Shown here in pieces: positions 50,563 to 58,231 of a stretch of DNA of 64,000 nucleotides. The stretch spans positions 411,922 to 475,921 of the forward strand of contig NZ_PYAS01000006.1 in the NCBI RefSeq assembly GCF_003014695.1, read 5' to 3'. The notes beneath the pieces are model-generated. The model worked only from the letters and a program-made list of their open reading frames with translations, was not told the DNA's origin and ran no database searches. Source of the DNA: Dyadobacter jiangsuensis (GTDB lineage Bacteria > Bacteroidota > Bacteroidia > Cytophagales > Spirosomataceae). Made by a program: the position numbers and the translations under genes. How positions within the stretch are numbered: position 1 is the stretch's first letter; each line of letters begins with the position of its first letter.

Positions 50563-51819
50563 GTAGATCAGGTATTTCTTGCGCATGTCCTTGTACTGGC
50601 CCAGGCCGGGCTCCCAGCTTTTACGGATCTCTTCTTCGGACGTACCTGCGATAATCTGTTTTTTCAGGTTTTCGGTGCCGGCCAGCTTATCGAAGTTCCC
50701 CATTTGCTTGCTTTGACTCATGTCGAAGAACTTCTCCTTTTCGGGGTATGCTTGATAGAGCTCGATGAGCCATTTCAGATGGAGTTTGCCGCTTTTGCGA
50801 ACATCTTTCAGGTCATACTTTCGCAAATCGAGGCCGTAGCATTCCTTATCCTGGTGCAGCGGCGTTTCGCTCATTCCTTTGATGCTGTGAGGGGTGAATG
50901 TGAAGTCGTATTTACCTTTCAGCAGCGGCGCACCCAGTACGGTGAAAGGCATATAGGTTCCTCGTCCCTGGCTCAGAATAGTGCCTTCGAACATACAAAT
51001 ATGCGGATAAAGCATCACCGACTGCTGCGTATTCAGGTTGGGTGAAGGCATTACGGGCAGCACGTAAGGCGTATCGTGCGTGTAGTTATCCACTTTGATG
51101 ATCTTCAATTTGCATTGCATTTTGTTGGGAAGCCAGCCCTCGCCATTGATCATCTGAGCCAATTCAGCTATCGTAAGGCCGTGCGAAACTGGTATTTTGT
51201 ACATCCCGATCCCTGAATGCAGGTGATCTTCCAGCACGGGGCCATCTACGAGGAAGCCATTCGGGTTGGGACGGTCGAGAATCAGCATTTCCTTGTTATT
51301 CTCCGCGCATGCCTCCATCACGTGCCCGAGCGTGTTGATGTACGTGTAAAAGCGAGCGCCTACGTCCTGGATGTCAAAAATCATCAGGTCAATAGCCGCC
51401 ATTTGCTCCTTGGTGGGCTTTTTGAGCTTACCGTAAAGGGAAATGGCCGGGATACCGGTTTTCGGATCGACGCTGTCGTTCACTTTGTCGCCATTGCTGG
51501 CCGTTCCACGAAAGCCGTGCTCCGGACCGAAGATGGTGACGATGTTCACGCCTAATGCCACCAGGCTGTCGACAATCGGCTTTGTGCCGATAATGGTGGT
51601 TTGGTTAACTACAATGCCTATTTTCTTTCCTTTCAAATAGTCAAGGTATTTGGAAACCTGGTCTGCACCGGTGGCTGGGCCCTTGGCTTTTGTGAGATCT
51701 TCGGGCGCTGCCGAGAGCGAATCCGCTATTGCCGGACTTTTCTGAGATGTTGAGTTGACGCAGTTACTGTTCGCAGCTAATGCAGCGGTGAGGCTTATGG
51801 CCAGTGCTAATGTTTTCAT
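50557..51819 (-). CDS. DUF1343 protein, NamZ-like exo-beta-N-acetylmuramidase
   Basis: A 420-residue lipoprotein or secreted protein: MKTLALAISLTAALAANSNC gives Cys 20. The DUF1343 body shows KGKKIGIVVNQTTIIGTKPI, TIFGPEHGFRGTASNGDKV and LIFDIQDVGARFYTYINTLG, the Rossmann-like catalytic domain of which NamZ of Bacillus is the characterised member (release of N-acetylmuramic acid from peptidoglycan fragments). It probably acts in the periplasm in cell-wall recycling. An upstream ATG (51,870) would precede the signal peptide and is not used. Confidence 0.9.
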   Translation of the reverse strand: MKTLALAISLTAALAANSNCVNSTSQKSPAIADSLSAAPEDLTKAKGPATGADQVSKYLDYLKGKKIGIVVNQTTIIGTKPIVDSLVALGVNIVTIFGPEHGFRGTASNGDKVNDSVDPKTGIPAISLYGKLKKPTKEQMAAIDLMIFDIQDVGARFYTYINTLGHVMEACAENNKEMLILDRPNPNGFLVDGPVLEDHLHSGIGMYKIPVSHGLTIAELAQMINGEGWLPNKMQCKLKIIKVDNYTHDTPYVLPVMPSPNLNTQQSVMLYPHICMFEGTILSQGRGTYMPFTVLGAPLLKGKYDFTFTPHSIKGMSETPLHQDKECYGLDLRKYDLKDVRKSGKLHLKWLIELYQAYPEKEKFFDMSQSKQMGNFDKLAGTENLKKQIIAGTSEEEIRKSWEPGLGQYKDMRKKYLIYP

Positions 51820-51845
51820 GTGGTTAGGATTAGGAGGACTAAAAT

Positions 51846-51911
51846 AGGTTATTCTTTGCCATGAATACACGAATTCGTGCTTATTCGTGTATTCGTGGCA
51901 AAGAATAACCT
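51846..51911. repeat. Long hairpin, 29-base arms, between two genes
   Basis: The left arm AGGTTATTCTTTGCCATGAA continuing TACACGAAT pairs with its inverted copy at 51,883-51,911 over 29 positions, with one mismatch; the loop has eight bases. It lies between the radical SAM stop (51,910), whose last bases it includes, and the DUF1343 start. It can serve as the terminator of the radical SAM gene. Confidence 0.85.
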
Positions 51912-52962
51912 AAAACAGCTTCATCTGCCCAGCCCGCATAAACTGCGAAGTATCCAAAGGCGGTAGTTCACGACCGGCAAGGTATTTCCGGCAAGAATGA
52001 TCATGCAATTGCCGGATATGCTCTGCGAAATTCCCCTCTCCTACCATCCGGATCCCAAAACGAGAATCGTTCACCGCTCCGCCGTGGCATTCCTTGATCT
52101 GGTTCAAAACCTTGGCAGCCCGATCGGGAAAGTGATGATGGATCCATTCGTCAAATAAAGTGGAAATCGCCCCATTCAGCCGCACTACCGTGTAATGCGA
52201 CCATATTGCTCCATTTTCGGCAATCGCCTGTATGAGCGAAGGTATTTCCTGGTCATTCAGTCCCGGGATAATCGGCGCGGTCATGACGCCCATCGGAATA
52301 CCGGCGTCACTTAATGTTTTGAGTACTTGCAAACGCCGCTTACCTGTAACCGTCCTTGGCTCCAATGCGCTTCGCAGCTCTTCATTCAGTGAGGTGATCG
52401 AGAGCGCCGCGTGCACGAGGTTCAGTTTGGCCATTTTTTCCAGCACATCGATATCCCGCAGTATCAGCGCATTCTTGGTGAGAATGCTCACCGGGTTGCG
52501 GTACCGCAAACAGATTTCCAGCAGCTGCCGGGTAATGCGGTACTTTTTTTCCCCCGGCTGGTAGCAATCCGTATTGCCGGAAATGTGAATATTGTGCGGC
52601 ACCCATTTTTTGGAATTAAAGAGCTTTTCCAGCAACTGAGGTGCGTTCTTTTTTACCACAATCTTGGTTTCAAAATCCAGCCCTGCGGAAAAGCCCCAAT
52701 ACTCGTGCGAATTGCGGGCATAGCAGTAAATGCACCCATGCTCACAGCCCCGGTAAGGATTGATCGAGTGAAAGTTGGGTAAGTCAGGACTATCCGACAC
52801 GCTCATGAGCGTCTTGGACTCCTCTTCGATAAATTGTGTTTTGGGATTTACCTCCGGATCTTCCCACTGCTGCCAGTCTTCGGAGGTATACTCGATTTCG
52901 TGCTTGAAGAATTTGTTGGGCGTGTTGATAGCAGCCCCGCGCCCGCGTGCCCGGTTATCCAT
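51910..52962 (-). CDS. PA0069-type radical SAM protein
   Basis: A 350-residue radical SAM enzyme. The iron-sulphur Cys are C73, C77 and C80 in RGCEHGCIYCYARNSH. HNIHISGNTDCYQPGEKKY and SILTKNALILRDIDVLEKMA further down match the family related to spore photoproduct lyase and Rv2578c. The N-terminus RGRGAAINTPNKF is typical of this group. It cleaves SAM to form a radical; the substrate is not known, DNA repair has been suggested for the family. The gene is alone; an inverted repeat lies upstream. Confidence 0.93.
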   Translation of the reverse strand: MDNRARGRGAAINTPNKFFKHEIEYTSEDWQQWEDPEVNPKTQFIEEESKTLMSVSDSPDLPNFHSINPYRGCEHGCIYCYARNSHEYWGFSAGLDFETKIVVKKNAPQLLEKLFNSKKWVPHNIHISGNTDCYQPGEKKYRITRQLLEICLRYRNPVSILTKNALILRDIDVLEKMAKLNLVHAALSITSLNEELRSALEPRTVTGKRRLQVLKTLSDAGIPMGVMTAPIIPGLNDQEIPSLIQAIAENGAIWSHYTVVRLNGAISTLFDEWIHHHFPDRAAKVLNQIKECHGGAVNDSRFGIRMVGEGNFAEHIRQLHDHSCRKYLAGRELPPLDTSQFMRAGQMKLF

Positions 52963-53022
52963 TGTTTTCCAGTAAGTTGATGAAGTTATGAAGTATGCTA
53001 ACGAAAGGTGTGTGTGGCAGAC

Positions 53023-53113
53023 GTCATCCTGAGCGCTTTTGTCACGCTGAGCGAAGTCGAAGCCCCATGCGATGACGTTATCGCACTTATCCTTCGACTC
53101 CGCTCAGGATGAC
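53023..53113. repeat. Inverted repeat of the CTTCGACTCCGCTCAGGATGAC type
   Basis: GTCATCCTGAGCG at the left and CGCTCAGGATGAC at the right are exact inverted copies; GCTGAGCGAAGTCGAAG and CTTCGACTCCGCTCAGG extend the pairing. It lies between the radical SAM start and the M42 peptidase stop. The sequence type is widespread in bacterial genomes as a dispersed intergenic repeat. Confidence 0.8.
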
Positions 53114-53120
53114 ATAAGCC

Positions 53121-54191
53121 TTACTTAATGTACCGGAAATCCTCGTCGCCTTTCAGTGACAGCAGCACGTCGTACATCAGTTGTATTACATTCTGCACGT
53201 CCTCTTTGGAAACCATTTCCACGGTGGTGTGCATGTATTTCAATGGTAATGAGATCAATGCGGAAGCAATGCCTTCTGTGGAATAGGCGAATGAATCCGT
53301 ATCGGTGCCCGTCGAGCGGCTTACTGCCTGGCGCTGGAAGGGGATCTTTTTCTCCTCCGCAACGCGGATCAGCAGGTCGCGGACATTGTTCTGTACCGCC
53401 GGGCCGTAGCAAATAACCGGTCCGCTGCCGCATTTCAGGTCGCCCTGCTCTTTTTTGTTGTACATCGGCGACTGCGTGTCGTGCGTAACGTCGGTACAGA
53501 TCGCCAGGTCCGGCTTCAACCGGCGTGAGATCATTTCCGCACCGCGCAAACCGATTTCTTCCTGCACTGCATTCACCACATATAATGTAAACGGCAGCTT
53601 CACATTGTTCTCGTGCAGCATGCGCGCCACCTCCGCGATCATGTACCCGCCCATGCGGTTGTCGAGTGCGCGGCCGAGGTAGTATTTATCGTTCAGTTCA
53701 TCGAGGCCGTCGGCGAATGTCACTACCGTACCAACATGGATACCCATTTCAAGCACCTCGTCCTTCTTGGCAGCGCCCACATCGATGAAAAGTTCGTGCA
53801 CTTTGGGCACCTGGTCCTTGGCGACGTCACGCACATGGATCGCCGGCCAGCCGAAAACACCTTTCACTACTCCTTTGGCCGTATGCAAGTTCACACGCAT
53901 CGAGGGAGCAATGGCCGCATCGGAGCCACCATTGCGGCGCACGTGAATGTAGCCATCCTCTGAAATGTAGTTCACAAACCACGAAATCTCGTCGGAATGC
54001 GCTTCGATCACCACCTTGTAATCCTGGCCCGGGCCTATTACGCCCACGGCTGTTCCGTACACATCGATAATCTGTTCTTCAATATATGGCTTGATATAGT
54101 CGAGCCATATCTGCTGACCAGTCGATTCGAAGCCGGTCGGCGAAGCATTGTTCAGGTACTTATAAAGAAACTCTATGCTCTGATCTGACAT
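53121..54191 (-). CDS. M42 family metallopeptidase (glutamyl aminopeptidase/cellulase M type)
   Basis: A 356-residue di-zinc aminopeptidase. The metal ligands can be read: His in VIEAHSDEIS near residue 64, Asp in GRALDNRMGG, Glu-Glu in NAVQEEIGLRG, Asp in ICTDVTHD and His in KYMHTTVEM. Family members form large hollow assemblies and trim N-terminal residues from peptides in the cytoplasm. No signal peptide, normal length. It is followed downstream by the dispersed inverted repeat and preceded by the HExxH protein 34 bases away. Confidence 0.94.
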   Translation of the reverse strand: MSDQSIEFLYKYLNNASPTGFESTGQQIWLDYIKPYIEEQIIDVYGTAVGVIGPGQDYKVVIEAHSDEISWFVNYISEDGYIHVRRNGGSDAAIAPSMRVNLHTAKGVVKGVFGWPAIHVRDVAKDQVPKVHELFIDVGAAKKDEVLEMGIHVGTVVTFADGLDELNDKYYLGRALDNRMGGYMIAEVARMLHENNVKLPFTLYVVNAVQEEIGLRGAEMISRRLKPDLAICTDVTHDTQSPMYNKKEQGDLKCGSGPVICYGPAVQNNVRDLLIRVAEEKKIPFQRQAVSRSTGTDTDSFAYSTEGIASALISLPLKYMHTTVEMVSKEDVQNVIQLMYDVLLSLKGDEDFRYIK

Positions 54192-54225
54192 ACTTTTAAT
54201 TTAAATAACGACTAAAACTGCATTC

Positions 54226-54549
54226 TCAAAGGTACTTCCACCAGGCACAGAAACGGCGCTTTTTGAGATAGCCAAGATCGTGCTCATGAGCGTAAGCTTC
54301 CTTTTCAAACGAAATATGAAGATAGGCTAAATAATGCTTTCTGAATTGTACATATCGGATTAAATATTCCACCACATACCACACATAAAAGATAACCAGC
54401 CCGAGTTCAAGCTGTTGCTTCAAATGAATGCGCTCGTGATTGAGAAAGACCTGTGAAGGGGCCTTCCGCTTTGACAAAATGAATGGAAACAACGCCATCC
54501 CGTCGACCCGGAGCGACGGCACATTGAGGAGAAAGCCTTTGATATGCAT
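54226..54549 (-). CDS. Small HExxH protein of unknown function
   Basis: A 107-residue protein with the zincin signature HERIH in FLNHERIHLKQQLELG (about 35-50). A membrane-like helix, LVIFYVWYVVEYLIRYV (about 51-67), and a downstream acidic segment, FEKEAYAHEHD (about 81-91), could supply the third zinc ligand. It resembles the M56/M48-like minimal peptidase core but is much shorter than any of those families. It might be a compact membrane peptidase or a protein that only keeps the fold. It sits 34 bases upstream of the M42 gene on the same strand, so the two may be co-transcribed. Confidence 0.75.
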   Translation of the reverse strand: MHIKGFLLNVPSLRVDGMALFPFILSKRKAPSQVFLNHERIHLKQQLELGLVIFYVWYVVEYLIRYVQFRKHYLAYLHISFEKEAYAHEHDLGYLKKRRFCAWWKYL

Positions 54550-54582
54550 AGTGGTGTAGGGGCGTTTGTGGTGTTTTTGATG

Positions 54583-54673
54583 TCTGACCGCCGACCACTG
54601 ACCGCCGACGGCCGATCACATGAATACTTCATAATATGCGATCGGCCGTCTGTCGTCAGCGGTCGGCGGTCAA
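54583..54673. repeat. GACCGCCGAC hairpin, copy 3
   Basis: Left arm CTGACCGCCGACCACTGACC followed by GCCGACGGCCGAT; right arm ATCGGCCGTCTGTCGTCAGC followed by GGTCGGCGGTC. The loop is about 20 AT-rich bases. It fills the gap between the HExxH gene start and the greA stop. Confidence 0.8.
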
Positions 54674-54684
54674 TACAAATCTCC

Positions 54685-54739
54685 ACAAAAAAGTTGGGTT
54701 GCGAAACAGCTTGTTCCGCAACCCAACCTATTATATCTG
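54685..54739 (-). terminator. Terminator hairpin after greA
   Basis: AGGTTGGGTTGCG and its near inverted copy AAGTTGGGTTGCGAAAC / GCAACCCAACCT lie around 54,693-54,731: GTTGGGTTGCG pairs with CGCAACCCAAC over 11 bases, followed on the minus strand by TTTTTTGTGG. It is a convincing intrinsic terminator eight bases beyond the greA stop. Confidence 0.8.
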
Positions 54740-54746
54740 TCAAAGA

Positions 54747-55232
54747 TTACTCCCCGCTGAAACGGCTGATATCGAGCACTTCGAACTCCATCATGCCGGC
54801 AGGAACCTTGATTTCTGTCGTTTCTCCCACTTTTTTACCCAAAAGCCCCTTACCGATCGGCGAGCCTACGGAGATTTTGCCTGCCTTCAGGTCCGCCTCT
54901 TCCTCCGACACCAACGTGTAGGTAACTTCCATTCCATTCTTACGGTTTTTGATCTTCACTTTGGAAAGCACCGAAACCTGTGAGGTATCCATCGTCGACT
55001 CGTCGATCACGCGTGCATTCGACAGGATTTCTTCCAGTTTGGCGATTTTCATTTCGTGCATACCTTGCGCGTCCTTCGCCGCGTCGTATTCTGCATTTTC
55101 ACTTAAATCACCTTTGTCCCGCGCTTCTGCAATTTGTCGTGCAATCTCCGTGCGGCCTTTGGTTTTCATCTCATTCAGCTCGTTCCTCAGCTTGGTAAGT
55201 CCTTCTTCCGTATAGTATGAAATTTTAGCCAT
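54747..55232 (-). CDS. greA: Transcription elongation factor GreA
   Basis: A 161-residue factor. MAKISYYTEEGLTKLRNELN leads the N-terminal coiled coil, with the acidic tip region ARDKGDLSENAEYDAAKDAQ (about 44-63), whose Asp and Glu residues help RNA polymerase cut backtracked RNA. The C-terminal FKBP-like domain ends with GSPIGKGLLGKKVGETTEIK. The start at 55,232 gives the normal length; the frame is open for a further 61 codons, but these cover the leader hairpins. See the leader entry for possible attenuation. Confidence 0.97.
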   Translation of the reverse strand: MAKISYYTEEGLTKLRNELNEMKTKGRTEIARQIAEARDKGDLSENAEYDAAKDAQGMHEMKIAKLEEILSNARVIDESTMDTSQVSVLSKVKIKNRKNGMEVTYTLVSEEEADLKAGKISVGSPIGKGLLGKKVGETTEIKVPAGMMEFEVLDISRFSGE

Positions 55233-55278
55233 GACCTTTATTTTGTTTATAAGTCTTTTAATTTTTGAAATTCTACAT

Positions 55279-55327
55279 AAAAAAAAAGAACGGCTCAAAG
55301 ACCGCTCTACAGAGTTAACAAAACTCT
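55279..55327 (-). promoter_or_regulatory. Terminator-like hairpins in the greA leader (possible attenuator or GraL-like RNA)
   Basis: On the minus strand AGAGTT-TTGTT-AACTCT (55,327 to 55,311) is followed by GAGCGG-TCTTTGAG-CCGTTC (55,307 to 55,288) and then nine T residues (55,287 to 55,279), 46 bases before greA. This has the form of an intrinsic terminator inside the leader. E. coli greA has a comparable leader terminator that releases the small RNAs called GraL; whether this one works in the same way is inference. Confidence 0.6.
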
Positions 55328-55403
55328 CGTAGAAGGCTAGAAGACCTTTTCTTTTCGGTTGATATATGATTTTGTGTTCACCATAATTTTCTGTTAAGAA
55401 CGA

Positions 55404-55411
55404 CAAAATTA
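55404..55411 (-). promoter_or_regulatory. Probable -7 element of greA
   Basis: On the minus strand TAATTTTG matches TAnnTTTG, the -7 element of Bacteroidota. The start point would be near 55,397, giving a leader of about 165 bases that includes the terminator-like hairpins. No good -33 element at the usual distance. Confidence 0.45.
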
Positions 55412-55461
55412 ACAATATTTGTGAATGGTAGCACCATTTTTATCCAAAAGCGCCATCCGAT

Positions 55462-56382
55462 ATGTCAAATCCGCTGAGAATTATTTTTATGGGGACGCCC
55501 GAATTTGCAGTCCCAAGTTTACAAAGTCTGGTCGAAAGCAATTCTAATGTTGTGGCCGTCATCACGGTTCCCGATAAGCCAGCGGGCAGGGGCCAAAAGC
55601 AAACGGCATCACCTGTCAAAATATACGCAGAATCGCAGGGAATCCCGGTTTTACAACCTGAAAAATTGAAAAACCCTGCATTTCTCGAAGAGCTCAAATC
55701 CTATAACGCCGATTTACAGGTAGTCGTTGCGTTCCGCATGCTCCCCGAAGTCGTGTGGAGCATGCCTTCGAAAGGCACATTCAACCTGCACAGCTCGCTC
55801 CTGCCTCAGTACCGCGGCGCAGCGCCCATCAATTGGGCAGTTATAAATGGCGAAACCGAAACGGGCGTTACCACATTCTTCATTGAAAAGGATATCGACA
55901 CCGGCAAGATCATCTTCCAGGACAAGGAGCCCATTTCTCCGGAAGACAACGCAGGCACCTTGTACGAGCGCCTTATGCGCAAGGGCGCGAACCTGGTCGT
56001 AAAAACCGTACACGCCATCGAGGAAGGCAATTACCCACAGGAGCCGCAATCGGAGCCCGAAGACATCAAAGCCGCCCCGAAAATCTTCCGCGAAACCTGC
56101 GAAATCGACTGGAACCGGCCAGCTGCTGAAATACATAACTTTGTGCGAGGCCTTTCGCCTTACCCAGCGGCCTGGACGACGCTGAACGGGCTTTCGTGCA
56201 AGGTGTTTAAAACAAAAGTGGCGGAATCAGGCCACGACGCGCAACCGGGAGAATACCGTTCCGACGGAAAGTCCTACCTGCATTTCAAAACCGGCGACGG
56301 TTGGCTGGCCATTGAGGAATTGCAGATCGAGGGAAAGAAGCGTATGACCGTTGGCGATTTTTTGAGGGGGCATAAGCTCTAA
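55462..56382 (+). CDS. fmt: Methionyl-tRNA formyltransferase
   Basis: A 306-residue enzyme. The N-terminal Rossmann domain starts RIIFMGTPEFAVPSLQSL. The formyl-THF site is in FNLHSSLLPQYRGAAPINWA (about 111-130), with the catalytic Asn/His/Asp set; the usual SLLPRYRG has Gln in place of Arg here. The C-terminal OB-like domain begins near residue 210 (RETCEIDWNRPAAEIHNFVR). It formylates initiator Met-tRNA. It is divergent from greA, and the transposase gene follows after 44 bases. def is not adjacent. Confidence 0.97.
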   Translation: MSNPLRIIFMGTPEFAVPSLQSLVESNSNVVAVITVPDKPAGRGQKQTASPVKIYAESQGIPVLQPEKLKNPAFLEELKSYNADLQVVVAFRMLPEVVWSMPSKGTFNLHSSLLPQYRGAAPINWAVINGETETGVTTFFIEKDIDTGKIIFQDKEPISPEDNAGTLYERLMRKGANLVVKTVHAIEEGNYPQEPQSEPEDIKAAPKIFRETCEIDWNRPAAEIHNFVRGLSPYPAAWTTLNGLSCKVFKTKVAESGHDAQPGEYRSDGKSYLHFKTGDGWLAIEELQIEGKKRMTVGDFLRGHKL

Positions 56383-56426
56383 GACGCCTGTATTGCATTT
56401 GCACACTTTACACACAACTATATATC

Positions 56427-56888
56427 ATGGCAAACACCTATTCGCAGGTTCACCTGCATTTTATTTTCGCCCCGAAGTTCCGGCAAGCGCTGATTAGCGC
56501 TGCATGGGAAACATCTCTTTACAAGTACGTTACCGGAATCGTCGAAGCCAGACAACACAAGATGATTGCTATTAACGGTATGAATGACCATGTGCATATG
56601 TTGGTCGGGTTTCGAACTACCCAGTCAATTGGCGACTTTATGCAGGATGTGAAAGCCGATTCGTCGCAATGGATCAATACAAACCGGTTCTGTGACAGTA
56701 GGTTTGAATGGCAGGCTGGGTATGGCGTGTTTTCTTATTCCAAATCGCAGGTGCCGGATGTGATTCGTTACATTCAAACGCAAAAGGAGCATCATCGAAG
56801 ATCGACGTTCCAGGAAGAGTACCGGTCGTTTTTGGAGGAGTTTGAAGTGGTATATGATGAACGCTACATTTTTAAATCGCCGCAATAA
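56427..56888 (+). CDS. IS200/IS605-type Y1 transposase (TnpA), REP-associated
   Basis: A 153-residue single-strand HUH transposase. Metal-binding H55 and H57 are in NDHVHMLVGF and the nucleophile is probably Y115 in VIRYIQTQKEHH; both are intact, so the protein should be active. The length is that of IS200 TnpA. No tnpB lies nearby. Immediately downstream are 1.3 kb of small palindromes that also occur singly elsewhere in the window, which fits a domesticated REP-associated transposase (RAYT) better than a normal insertion sequence with two ends. Confidence 0.93.
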   Translation: MANTYSQVHLHFIFAPKFRQALISAAWETSLYKYVTGIVEARQHKMIAINGMNDHVHMLVGFRTTQSIGDFMQDVKADSSQWINTNRFCDSRFEWQAGYGVFSYSKSQVPDVIRYIQTQKEHHRRSTFQEEYRSFLEEFEVVYDERYIFKSPQ

Positions 56889-56890
56889 AT

Positions 56891-58193
56891 CGCGTTAGCG
56901 ATGTAATATTGGTAGCAGGACAATAATGTGCGGCCCTCAAAAATCCCGTCAGGGATGCAACAACACGGCCAAAGCAATGCATTGTTGTTACATGCCCAGG
57001 GGCATTTCCCAAACGGTGGGCAACCATTTTTGCTACCTATATTACATGCCTGACGGCATTTGATACCGGCAAAATTTATCGTTGCTGCCGCAACCTGGAA
57101 AACACAGAATCACGTCGAGCTGCCAACAAAACGCGAATCGCGTCAGCGATATAGTATCGGTAGCGATCTCAAGAATGCGTCAATTTCAAAATCCCGTCAG
57201 GGATGCAACAACAAACCAAAAGCCTATGCATTGACGTTACATGCCCAAGGGCATTTTCTGAACACCGTATGACGCCGGTTTACTACCAATGTTATATGCC
57301 TAACGGCATTGGTAGTCGAATACATTAATATCATCATAGAGGCTAAGTCGCGTTAGCGACGTAACATTGGTAGCAATATCGACATAACGAAGTTTAGAAA
57401 ATCCCCTAAGGGATGTATCAACAGGGCCAGGCCCATGCATTGCCGTTACATGCCCAGGGGCATTTCCCAGACGGAGGGCAACCATTTTTGCTACCTATGT
57501 TACATGCCTGACGGCATTTGATACCGGCAAAATTTATCGTTGCCGCAGCAGCCTGAAAGACGCCGAATCACGTCGAGCAGCCAACAAAACGCGAATCGCG
57601 TCAGCGATGTGACATCGGTAGCATCTTAGCAATGCGTCAATCTCAAAAATCCCGTCAGGGATGCAATAGCCGTGACGAGCCAATGCATTGCCGTTACATG
57701 CCCAAGGGCATTTTCTGAACACCGTATGACGCCGGTTTACTACCAATGTTATATGCCCAACGGTATTGGTAGGCGAATACATTAATATCATCATAGAAGC
57801 TAAGTCGCGTTAGCGACGTAACATTGGTAGCAATATCGACATAACAAAGTTTAGAAAATCCCGTAAGGGATGTATCAACAGGGCCAAGCCAATGCATTGA
57901 CGTTACATGCCCAGGGGCATTTCCTGAACACCGTGTAACACCGGTTTACTACCAATGTTATATGCCTAACGGCATTGGTAGTCGAATACATTAATATCAT
58001 CTTAGAAGCTGAGTCGCGTTAGCGACGTAACATTGGTAGCAATATCGACATAACGGAGTTTAGAAAATCCCGTAAGGGATGTAACAACAGAGCCAAGCCA
58101 ATGCATTGACGTTACATGCCCAAGGGCATTTCCCGAACGCCGTGTAGCACCGGTTTGCTACCAATATTACATGCCTAGCGGCATTGGTTGTTC
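56891..58193. repeat. Tandem REP/palindrome array next to the transposase
   Basis: Six composite units start with CGCGTTAGCG or CGCGTCAGCG at 56,891, 57,139, 57,349, 57,597, 57,806 and 58,015, at spacings of 248, 210, 248, 209 and 209 bases. Each unit holds four hairpin heads: CGCGTTAGCG, CCCGTCAGGG, TGCCCAGGGGCA and TGCCTGACGGCA. The heads are joined in either orientation to a tail like TGTAATATTGGTAGCA. A 458-base block (57,061 and 57,519) is duplicated. No gene is present; small frames within are repeat translations. Confidence 0.92.
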
Positions 58194-58231
58194 ACATTTC
58201 AACCATCTTTGCAAAAACATCTACCACCTGC

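Noticed and set aside
55233..55415. Extended N-terminus of GreA (61 extra residues)
   Set aside because: The added part covers the leader hairpins and gives a protein longer than the family; MAKISYYTEEG is the usual start.
57060..57897. Small frames of 60-86 codons in the repeat array
   Set aside because: They are translations of the palindromic repeats, recur with the repeat period and have no protein-like features.
56891..58193. CRISPR array
   Set aside because: Units are 209-248 bases, consist of several palindromes in both orientations, and there are no uniform short repeats with unique spacers and no cas genes.
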